From: Chrysomallon squamiferum
Taxonomy: Eukaryota; Mollusca; Gastropoda; Neomphalida; Peltospiridae
Assembly: GCA_012295275.1 (NCBI GenBank)
Contig: CM022665.1
Span: 33,536,022-33,600,021, forward strand
Direction: 5' to 3'
DNA: 64,000 nt
This document shows, one piece after another, positions 40,551 through 64,000 of this stretch. The notes beneath the pieces are model-generated. The model saw only the letters and a program-made list of their open reading frames with translations, searched no databases and was not told the DNA's origin. Positions within the stretch are counted from its first letter, which is position 1. Each line of letters opens with the position of its first letter. The position numbers and the translations under genes are program-made.

Positions 40551-43306
40551 TGATATATTATTATATATATAGATATATATTAAAATAAACCTAATTTCTG
40601 ATTCAGATGGAATTTTTCTTGGGTAATTTTTTACCAGTTACGGTTAGTGTTGCCAACGTTCGGAAATGGAAATACAGGATGGATGAGGTTTAACCCCTGC
40701 GTTTGTCCGTCCGGGGAAATGGATTAAGAAATGCTTTATATTTTACCCTTCCTCTATTTCCGGTCGTTTCCCACCCGACAGTTGCTCATCACGTTTGCCC
40801 ATTGGCAGTGGTTATTTTTTTTTCTTTCACCTTCGGGATATTTTTTGCGCTGCGTTAACTGGCCGAAGTTTTAGAAAGGGAACACATTCATATCAAGACA
40901 ACAAGATGTAATACCATAATTGTCAGATCACAGAATACATCTATATCGTTTATAAAAATTATCTTACGAATATTAATTATTAAACATTAATTTAACTTAC
41001 CACGAGCAGTATGAATCAATGCTAAAACTTATTATTATTATTTTAACTACTTCGGAACTACTTGGTTTGGACAACCTGTCATTGCTCATATCACAGGACA
41101 CACTCAAATGCCATCATTGAATACAGCGGACTGACAGCTCCATTTTTGTTCTGACAACACCAAACATTTTTATATTGTATTCTTTGACATTAACTTTTGT
41201 TATTAGAGAGGAGGGGGGGTGAAATCGCACAAAATAAACAAACAAAACAACAACAACAACAGTTTAGACTTATTTCTATAAGTGAAATTTGTCTTTAAAA
41301 TAAATATTTAGGAATATTTTAATTATAGTTTAATTACATGGATGAGTGCATCCTGAATATTCCAAATGTATTTACTGGAAAAAATAAATAAAATCTTAGG
41401 GAAAAAAGAAAAATGTAATTATTATAATTTAAAACAAGCAAAAATATATGTACTTTATTTTTTATTTACAAAGCATCTTTTATTGTCATCTGCTTGACAA
41501 GGCATCATTGAACTATTAAAGGTTTGAAAAACAAGGAAATATATTTGTAATATAACTCTGCACAATCAAGTGAAGTAAATGTAGCTAATATTTACAAAGG
41601 GTTAATGAAAATGTAATCAATATGCTACATGATCAAATAATGTACTAGACAGTTAAACTTCAAATCTAATATAGATGGACGCTAATTAGTTTTTAAATCA
41701 TTCAGCAGTAATTATTTTCAACATATTAACATTTTTAATATTTTGAAACTGACAATTTTTCAGTTTCTGTATTATCTATTAACATATTTCAGTCACAAGT
41801 GAAATCTTATTTGCAGTTACAGATGCACTGCGTAAGTGTAAATCTAAGAAACAAATTAGAATAGTTCATACTTAAAAAACATACTGTTGGGATAATTTTT
41901 TAAATGAAATAATACCTCTGTATAAAAAGTTTATATATAAAATTAACAGGGGTATAGTGAGTTCAAAAGTGACAATATACCTTGTCAAAGAGAATAAAAA
42001 ATATTCTTAAGGATTATTAAAATTTTAATTTCATCAAATTTATTAAGTGTACGAATTTTGTTAAAAATGACAGTATCTTTACTGTTACAAACTTGGTAAA
42101 ATTACATTAATACTTCACATATCAGTTCAGATTATGTACACATTCAAACACATTTATTCCAGTACACACATTCATATAATCAAATAAATTCACAAAACGC
42201 ATATTATAGTATGTCTGTGGGTCAATGTTCTAATTAAGAAAGTTAAAACTAAAGTAAACTCAAAATTAAATCAACAATTTTAAAAATACATTTTAATGAA
42301 ATGAAAATTGGGAACAAATTATTATTATTATTATACAACTTGGGAAAAATATACAATTCTGAATGGCTAATTAGATAATGTAAAGATGATAAATCTACAA
42401 ACTACCCCTGAATTACTGAGGCTCATTTACGTGGTCATGAATAAAATTTATTGTTTATAAAGTAATGTAAAAGGCAACGGTTGTCTTTATCTCTTTAGCA
42501 TTGTGTATTAAATTTTCATTAGTGTTTTTATGTATTCCATTTTATTTAAAAAAATTAATTTGCATAAAACTTAATCTAAGACAAAAATGTTATTTTAATT
42601 TTTATTATTTTGTAACACTAAATTAATCACACATTAATTGCCCATAATATACAATTACATCAATGAGATTCACAGATGACAATTTTACAAGAAAATCATT
42701 TTCTGTATGAGGCTGCTTGAACTACAGAAATTAAATACAAACAAAATTTCATATTTTTAGCAAAAATATTTACAACTAAAGTAATGGTAAGGTTCACTGA
42801 ATTTGCTCTAAAATGGGCAAAATTAAGAGTAAGATAACATCTGTTGAATGATCATTCAATGTAATCAACTGCATATAAAAATACAAAATGTGCTATTTAA
42901 TGGAATCAAAGTCATTTTATAATCAAAAATATTTTTCATGTATTTTCAATTACTCATTTCCAAATTTGACATGCACACAACAAAAATCCTTTACAACTCT
43001 GAAGTGTGTTATTTTAGTGTGTTACTTCAGAAACAGCATCCTGGCAGAAATACAAGTTTATTACTATAAGATCTGTTTAAAATATATTTGACTGGAATCG
43101 GTCATAATATAATTGATAAATGAAACAAACTGAACTGCAATGAAAAAACCCCCAACAAAACACCAGAGAACTATGTGAAAGTTGATTAATAAAATGCTAC
43201 TGAATGTTTTTTTTTCTACCATTTACATAGTTATAAAACTGCAGGCAATATATTATATTTGACTGATTATATTATTTAACTCTATAAGAAAGCAAAAAGG
43301 AAAATA
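40551..43306. other. Intergenic upstream of GDAP2, no gene recognised
   Basis: A CpG-bearing stretch near 40640-40870 could be promoter-proximal. The remainder is AT-rich with no coding similarity or clear transposon ends. Confidence 0.45.
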
Positions 43307-43858
43307 CAGTTGTAACTTGAGTCACGAGTGCTGAGTTACAAGCAGTTGCCCGGTCAATTTTTTGCTTGGAGTTGCGAGCTCATATTTTGTACATTATTTT
43401 GCCAAATTTCCATGGATCCTAAGAAAGTGAGTGCAAAGGACAGTGCTGAGAAGAAGTGGATGACTGAATTAAAGCATGAATTCACAGAAAAACATGGCTA
43501 GGCAGTATGAGCATAGTACTTTTATGATATGTACCATACTGAAGCAGGAGTAGATAAAGCTATAACTCCAGCCAAAGGCATTTAAATAATTTCTAAGCTG
43601 CAGACCTCTGCCCATGAAAAGATGGAGAAACCCTAACCTTGTACACTTTACAAAACCAGTTTATTTCTTTACATTCTCTTTTATTTTGTTATAATACAAT
43701 GTTATTCATTAATACATTTTTCTTATTCAAAAACACATTACAACAAATTGGGGTGGATTTTGGAGGGCTGGAACAGATTAATGGTATTTCAATTAATTTC
43801 ATTTGGGAAAATTAGCTCAATCATGGAACGAGCTAAACTCTAGGTCAAGGTACCACTG
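43307..43858 (+). mobile_element. pogo/Tigger-type element with transposase remnant
   Basis: TA-flanked (43305-43306, 43859-43860). The left end CAGTTGTAACTTGAGTCACG and the right end TAGGTCAAGGTACCACTG are degenerate inverted repeats. The plus-strand frame near 43413 starts MDPKKVSAKDSAEKKWMTEL and continues KHEFTEKH. After a short lesion YEHSTFMICTILK follows, corresponding to the helix-turn-helix YGRSTSTICTILK motif of Tigger-like transposases. The rest of the transposase is absent. Confidence 0.85.
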
Positions 43859-44204
43859 TATTTGGTAACAATATTACTGGCAATAAACGAAAATGCTACT
43901 TTTGAATTATTTAAAAAAATATTAAAATCATCTGAACATATGGCCTCATTTCATAAACTCTGGGGTTGATGTGTCTATAGAATTGTATAAAACTATTCTG
44001 ACCCCATTAAATACGTAGATCATTCTAGTTAACCCTTCATACTTTGCACTTGGTCTGACATACCCAAGAACATTTTATTCTCTTTAAATTTCTTATTGAA
44101 ACAATTGTATGGCGATGCAACAATTTTCTCTACCTTTCCAAAAATACTCTATACATCAAACATATGAATGCACCTGTAGCCTAAGAACAAATGGGGCTCT
44201 GTGT

Positions 44205-44545
44205 CTCAAAAAACCACTATAAGCATTGATAAACTGCATTTTGTAGTTTCTTACAGTCCCTTCAAAAACGAAAATACAAGTTTTGCTTCTTCCTACTTTA
44301 CATGACAATATAAACCTGAATTTGTGACATTTTATGATTCGACCAAAGGTGGACTTGATGTCGTTGATCAGATAAGCTCCAATTACAACTGCAAGAAATA
44401 TTAGAAAATATGGTGGTTGTATTTTACAGCTTATTAAATGCTACAGGAGTCAGTGCATATATCATTTATTATGAAAATGGAAACCCAAAACTGATTTGAA
44501 GGCATTTTCTGAAGAGTTTGAGTCTTGAACTGAGGGAAAAGTAGA
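44205..44545 (+). pseudogene. piggyBac-type transposase relic
   Basis: Plus-strand fragments in changing frames: KTKIQVLLLPTLHDNI (44265-44312), KPEFVTFYDSTKGGLDVVDQ (44311-44370) with SNYNCKKY, then ATGVSAYIIYYENGNPKLI (about 44440-44497) and RHFLKSLSLELRE (about 44500-44540). The STKGGxDxxDQ block containing a catalytic Asp, and the following GxNAxIIY pattern, are diagnostic of piggyBac transposases. No intact frame, terminal repeats or TTAA sites were recognised. It is an old remnant in the GDAP2-Scm intergenic region. Confidence 0.85.
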
Positions 44546-45153
44546 ATAGCTAGGGTATAACTGCAATGAATGTTTGGATGAAAATTCGTAATTATACCCT
44601 AGACTGAGAATTGTATCATTTTTATAATAATATATGTAATTCTAATCACATGGAAATGATGCCACTTTTGCTGGAAAAAAATGTTTTAAAAGATAATATT
44701 TTAATATTAATACTAAAATATGTACATTAAAATAAAACATTTTAAGTGGATAGAAAGTCCTTTGTCCAGATCAATGGTGACAACGAAGAAAAATCACATC
44801 TGCCAAGGTCGAAAATGCAACTTGCTTGCTGGTAGGTTATATAAAAAGATAATTATTAGGATCCATAAATGATTACAAAGAAATAAGATTTGCTTCAGAT
44901 GATGAGTACAAATGTACTGGATACCTGGGTGTCATTCATCCATACGATGACGTATTGAGCACTGTGTGAATTACAGATAGGATTTACTGTTTCAGGACAA
45001 CTCAACCACCTGCTTTATGTCTAAAATAACATTTTTAACTTCTAAATCCAAAGCATGTTAAATTGAGATTGTTCAGTCAAGTATAGTGAAATGAAACATG
45101 AAGGAACGAAGTCTGTAATTTTCTATATTATACATATATGACACTTTTGCATG

Positions 45154-45352
45154 TTAATCATTCCATGTCAAATCATCACAATAAAATGGATATTTGCAAT
45201 CAAATTGATTCCAGTTTAAAAAAATCAACTGGTATATATGTTTATTCTTGTCTGAACACCTATTTTATAAAATACAGAATATATGTACCAATTTCTGTCA
45301 AAATTAGAATTGGTTGGGTTCTACTTATTGGGTGAAGTGACATGGAATAGAC
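45154..45352. mobile_element. Short copy of the foldback MITE
   Basis: Left end ATCATTCCATGTCAAATCAT and right end GAAGTGACATGGAATAGACT match the ends of the 33731-34195 element; most of the interior is deleted. It lies just downstream of the Scm stop. Confidence 0.65.
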
Positions 45353-45556
45353 TCATGCACAAATTATAGTAAAATAGCCTTTGACAATTATCTTTTCCTG
45401 TATGCTAATAAATGCTAACTTTATGCAATATATTACACATTTCATAATTTTAACAACTAATGAAATGGATGAAATTAAAAATAATATTTCCTATCATGTC
45501 AAATACAGGATATTCTAGACACATATTTAACACAATAATAAAATATTACATATTAA

Positions 45557-45670
45557 TTTATTCAATGTTTTTGATCAATTTACGTTTTTGCTATGAGAGG
45601 ATTTTCCTGTAAAAAGAAACACTGCTGAGATTCTCTAGTTCTTGTATATGTAATAGGTAAAATCTGTTGT
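45557..45670 (-). other. Scm: Probable Scm 3' UTR end
   Basis: TTTATT at 45557-45562 gives AATAAA on the minus strand about 110 bases past the stop codon. Confidence 0.35.
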
Positions 45671-58979
<13,309 letters not shown>

Positions 58980-59000
58980 TATCACAGTACAGCGTATAAC
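58980..59000 (-). other. Scm: Scm 5' UTR bases in the start exon
   Basis: A TTTTCAG acceptor on the minus strand at 59001-59007 opens the exon 21 bases before the ATG, so at least one upstream non-coding exon exists at higher coordinates. Confidence 0.6.
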
Positions 59001-61958
59001 CTGAAAAGAAAAAAAAACAATGAAAGAAAAATGAAAAAAGAAAAAAGTAATTAGACATTTACACGTTTTTAAAGAAACTTGTTTTAAATACAAATCTTTA
59101 CTTTCAGGTAAGATTTAATTAAAAGAAAATGTGAAAACAACAGGTGCTGTTGGTTTCGTCCAGTTGTGTAAGTAAATTATTGCTATCAGCAAAATAAATA
59201 TTTATTACTATAAAGAAATATAACCTCAAACAATACATTATTTTATTTTGTTTCAAATAAATGCTAACCATGTGCTTGTCAACATTACATATAAAGTAAT
59301 TGCTTTTAGTTACCTCAGTATGGTTACCAGTGGATACTAGATGATGAAAAGGTAAAAACTGACATGACAAACCAAAGTGAGTTTAATTGATATTATGATC
59401 GGTTTTTTTTTAGTATACTGAGCCTAGCAGTGAAACAACATATGGATAACAGTGATTGTTTTCATGCCATGAGATATTTTACCAAAATTTTTGCTGAGAT
59501 TTGTGTTCTGCTGCTTGTGCAAATAAAACAAGGTTATCTAAAGAGGTCTGTATTCACTTTCACTTGTCAAATCAACAAAGTTTTTCTTCTCGTCAACAGA
59601 ATTGTATCCTTTCCTCCTCAACTATACTGGTGAAAATGAAATTTGATCTTTGGGATTATTTTTGATTTTTTCAAGGTTTTTTTTCTAATATATTTTTCTT
59701 AATTTCTATCCAGGATTTTGGATCCAATTTTACTGATTTTACTATGCTGCACTGAATCTGTCTGTATTAATCTTGCAGGATATACACTTTTCAACGAGGT
59801 TATATAACCTGGAAAACTGGTCACAATGTCTTCCTTTGTTTCTTTTTGATGGTCTTCCATTTTTTAATGCAGTTTAACTCATATGTTTAAAATTCAACTA
59901 CTAATATACTGCTTTGACAATCACACTATATCATAGTTCAAATGTACTGCTTTCCAGTGATTTAAAGTTAATTCTATTTGGTTGAGGGCTGCAAGATCAG
60001 CAACCTATTTTCTAGGGTGCCCAAATATTTTGCCAGTTTGTTCACTTTCTGAGAATATTTTAAGCATGTACATGTGTTCCCTGTGATATGCCAATCTGCC
60101 CAACAATCATGAGGTCACACAAGGCAAATCAATTAGTACTTACCAGAAAGACTTGGTTAGAAGTTACTTTGCCTTTGATCACTGATAAAACATTAGTATT
60201 TAACACCTTTTTCCACTGTCTACCTAATTGTTGATGGCATACTTTATAGGCCAAGTTTAATTGTTGAGGTATCTCATTTGATTATTTCAATCTACATAAT
60301 TCTTGATCAGTAATCAAAGAATCAGGAAGGCCAGTAAGCACCGGTTTCTGTAAAAACTGTATAAAAAGCCCACAATTACAGTTGATCATCATTTCACAAT
60401 ATGAAAGACCAAGATGAATTTTGAATTCTGAATTTCTGTATTAGTGGATCTAATCAATTTGAGACATGATTCTGATGGTAACTACAAATGGATCAGACAT
60501 TTTATGGACTACTTCATCAAGTTTCATGTGCTGTTACCTCTGAAGTCCAAAACGGCATAAAAGGTGGTAGAATCACTTCAAATAAGAACTCTTGAAATGC
60601 CTCATATATTTCATTCTCATAATCAGATAATGGCCAAAAATTTGGTGGAAATGGCAAGAAGATACTAGAAAAGCAACTGACAGCAGCACCTTTTGGACAA
60701 AATGATTACCAAGAATCCAGAGAAGATTTAACATATTAATTCAAAAGGGATTAAAGGAGACTCCATATGTCCTGGTATTTGGCCAGCAACTGCTGCCCAT
60801 CCCTTGGACCTATCTCTGAGAACTGAAGACCACAGATTAGTCCCCATTTCTAGATACTGAGACAAAGAGCTGGCAGCTCCTCTATTGGCCAAATCTCCAA
60901 GAACTGAAAATAGTGACCAGTTCCACTGACTTCATCACCAAAATGAAGCAAGACCAAAGATCAGAGTAAAGTGCTCCCATGATGACAAATTACAGAAATA
61001 ACACAGAACATATGAAAAATATATTTCAGAAAAGAAAAGGTTTTCAAGTTGCCAAGTACAATACTGGTGAATTCATACTGTTGAAATGCCTAAACTAAAT
61101 TGATCCTATACCAATCCTCATTGCCTGCCTAATGGAAAAACATTACAACACTGTCAGAAGAAACCACCATATTGGTGCCAAACTGGCCTACCCCAAGAAA
61201 CTGGCTCAGAGGAAATGTAGCAGCATGTCCAAATGCTCAACCTCATGATGTGCATGTAAAAAAAGACAAGAATGAACAAGCCATTGTCATCCTAACCATT
61301 CATTCTGTAATCGAAAGAAGAAACACACAATGCAAGGATCATCATTCAGTCTTAAAACTGAGAGTTTGCACTCCATATGGAATATCCTAGCAAACTAATC
61401 AGTAAAGTCAATCTATCTCTTTTCAGCGTACGAATACCCATTCTACAAATTGTGAACTGTTGTAGACAAACAAAAAGGGAGTTCATTCATGCCAGCTGTT
61501 TCCACAGTTAGGTCTAGGATGTTAATAATATGTTCCAAGCTGGCATTGCAGGATAGCTCTAGATTGCAAAAACATACTTGTGGCTTGCATGATCTCAAGA
61601 TTGCTGCATGTTTTACTGATCATAAGCAATGCAAAACACATGCATTATTTGCAGAAGTAGAGTGGGATAAACTTTAGAGAAAAAAATCATAACTTTTTAT
61701 CATACTGTTATACCTATTTTTATATTCAAACTAGCAGCATAACAAAATATTCAGTAAAATCTTTACCAATAAAGTGCAAGCCTAAACTGCAATACTACCT
61801 ACAAATGTCTGACAATATATGGTTTTAAACTACAGGATTACCCAGTTCCATCTAGTTAGAATAATTATAATTATACAGAACACACTCAAGCACAGATATC
61901 TAGGAGGATTATACATTCAAGAAAATGACTAAATAGTTGGACACTAGTTTAGACGGCA
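59001..61958. other. Scm 5' intron or flank, no gene recognised
   Basis: The stretch 60000-61700 is less AT-rich than the surroundings and has several 60-70 codon frames (61172-61390 and 61489-61677 on the plus strand), but I recognise no family and see no splice pattern. It may be an old unclassified transposon. Confidence 0.4.
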
Positions 61959-62294
61959 GGCAATGTTCCTTCTAAGCTGCACATAAGTGCAGTGCTCTAT
62001 TGGTGCTGCACATATCAAAATATTGCCTCTCATTTTTTAAAAATATAACTGATGTGTTTCCCCAGGGTGACTGCGACAGTTCTTCTTTAAACACTTAAAA
62101 CTGCTATCTGCAAATTACTTTTGCCGATACTGTACATTCATCTGAGCCATAATCATCGATTACACAAATTTACAAGAACCGTAACTTGTAACAGCAAAAA
62201 TTACGACACTGGAAAAAATGCCTCCAGAAGTTAATGGGTGCTAACTACACCTGAATGTTCTTTTCTGTTGGGTTCCGACACGGGGAACATTGCC
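61959..62294. mobile_element. Possible hAT-like remnant
   Basis: GGCAATGTTCCTTCTAAGCTG at the left and GGGGAACATTGCC at the right share the inverted terminus GGCAATGTTCC. The AATGTTCCyTCTAAGCTG form is reminiscent of hAT ends. No 8-bp target duplication was seen. Confidence 0.45.
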
Positions 62295-64000
62295 AGTTAG
62301 AAAAATTAATACATTAATATTATACCGAATTATAATTTTAGTTCATTATGCAAGCATTTGAATAAAAATAATCCAGTTTGAAAATGTAATATAAACAACC
62401 ATCCTTATCTTTATCAGTGTAAATCATAAAAAGTTCCGAAAATAACCATAATATAACTGAATTTGGAAGTTTAAAATCTTCTGAGCTCACAGAACATTCT
62501 GATCGAAATCCAAGATGGCAGTGTTGAAAGCTGATCAGTGTTTACAAACTTTTAAATAAGTATGCCTTCATAAAGCAATCAATTCTACATGGATTATTAA
62601 AAGTAATTTGGGGAAATGTGTCATTTAATCAATGCCTCGTATACACAGATGTCTGTTATTGAATAGAAAGTGCTGCAAAGGTCGAAACCTTTTTTTTTTT
62701 TTTTTTTTATCTTTGATGTCATATCATCTCGTACATGTTTCGTACTATATAATTTTTTCAGATATCATTACGATGTCGCCAGCCAAAAACAAATTAAATA
62801 AAATAATTTTCACAGACACTGGCATGTGAATATGAAGATGACTATTCTCATTTGGTACCCTAACGTGGACACGTTACTCTGCTAAAACTCCATAGCGGAC
62901 AGTTCTGAATACGTAGTTGTAAAATGATACTTGAAACCATTACAATTCTTTTTTTTTTTTTTAAATAATATTTATTTCCATTTTCAATGCATTAGAGGTG
63001 GTATTTACATGTAAAAAGCAAACTGATCACGTAATTTGAATGATTGCCTTGATACATTCATTATAATGCTTGATACCAGTTTTACAACAGAAAGCTAAAA
63101 AAATAATAATTATAGGCCCGTTAACCGGCCGTATATAAAAATTCGTTAAAAATTAATTGTTTCACTCTTTTTCGTTAAAACAAAAAGCATTCAACTTCTA
63201 AAACATGTACTATTAATTATGTATGCAAACAATGATTCCTATTTTTATTTTTAAAAAAACACTGGTAAAATTAATAGATTTTATGATATTAATGAGTAAA
63301 GTACATCTGAATGTGAATAGTTAATCCAAACAAATCAATGCATCTCCAGACTAATGATTACTTTCAAGCTGAATAGTAAATCACTAAATCATTGGCAGTA
63401 AATGGTTCATAAAATTACAAGTATAAAATGGCTAAAACAAAATTGCTGTGCAAAAACGATACCTTAATAAGTTATAATACCTGCGACGGAAAAACTTCAA
63501 GAAATTGCCTTTATTCAGTATCAGTTGCAAAATTTCAAAATATCGTCTTTTAAAAAGCAAAATTTCTCCATTTCTTTTTGACTGGTTCTTCTCTAATTTG
63601 ACGAAATTGGAATTAACAGTACTTCATAATATAGGATAACAACCATGCGCTGATTAGCTACTCCATCCAAACATGGCGTCGCGCAGTCGCCTTTTCGTGT
63701 ACGTTACATCCGTTGTCAATATTGCGCGCTAACATCAGCATTATGTATAGAAAGCGCTGCGCTAACAGAAAACATAGACCATTTTAAATTTGGGCGCACT
63801 AATTGAAAAGTTGCTATATGATTCATCAGCTCGCATCAACTGATATATTTGATACGCAGAAATAGGTAAAGATAGAGCAAGCCTACGCGACACCGACACC
63901 GAAAACAAAAGTGATACAAACATTTGGGAAACAATGAAAAGGAAAAAAAAAAAACAACAACAACATATTGAACGCCGAGCTACCATTGCGATCCACAAAA
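62295..64000. promoter_or_regulatory. Upstream flank of Scm with candidate first exons
   Basis: Two spots resemble metazoan promoters. One is near 62491-62550: on the minus strand GCCATCTTG is followed by a possible donor TTCT|GTGAGC at 62491/62490. The other is near 63660-63740: CpG-rich, with AACATGGCGTCGCGCAG, a YY1-like motif. Either could hold the non-coding first exon of Scm. Nothing here is conclusive. The rest has poly-T runs (62692-62710, 62949-62962) and no gene. Confidence 0.2.

Overview
The window is AT-rich nuclear DNA of an animal. It holds intron-containing host genes with GT-AG splice sites and a dense set of transposon remains. The gene families (BTBD10, stefin/cystatin B, GDAP2, Sex comb on midleg) and the transposon mix suggest an invertebrate, most likely a lophotrochozoan such as a mollusc. 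The species assignment is inference and weak. No bacterial, phage, CRISPR or tRNA feature was found.

Layout, left to right. (1) 2470-10098 (+): BTBD10, nine coding exons, 459 aa predicted, splice phases consistent throughout. (2) 10.1-26.3 kb: a long intergenic stretch. Its core (13.9-25.4 kb) is a nested transposon island holding a pogo/Tigger-type element split by the 3' part of a LINE, a direct duplication of a 2.6 kb unit with a FLYWCH/MULE transposase relic, a longer but dead RNase H-bearing LINE, and a second TA-flanked DNA element. The two LINE 3' ends form a near-identical inverted repeat with arms of about 1.18 kb. (3) 26351-27673 (+): a stefin (cystatin B-like) gene, three exons, 98 aa. 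(4) 31080-39704 (-): GDAP2, twelve coding exons, 503 aa, tail-to-tail with the stefin. Its reading frame is only preserved if one intron is GC-AG. (5) 40.5-45.6 kb: intergenic, with a Tigger-like element, a piggyBac transposase relic and a small foldback element. (6) 45671-58979 (-): Scm/SCMH1, eleven coding exons, 560 aa, two MBT repeats, SLED domain and SAM domain. (7) 59-64 kb: upstream flank of Scm with a possible hAT remnant and no recognised gene.

The four host genes are unrelated in function: AKT-pathway BTB protein, cytosolic cysteine-protease inhibitor, macro/CRAL-TRIO protein, Polycomb-group chromatin protein. They do not form a pathway. I saw no convincing new biological system. 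The most informative observations are structural: the inverted LINE repeat that carries a shared transposon flank, the duplicated Scm intron segment that preserves an occupied and an empty Tigger site, and the GC-AG intron of GDAP2.
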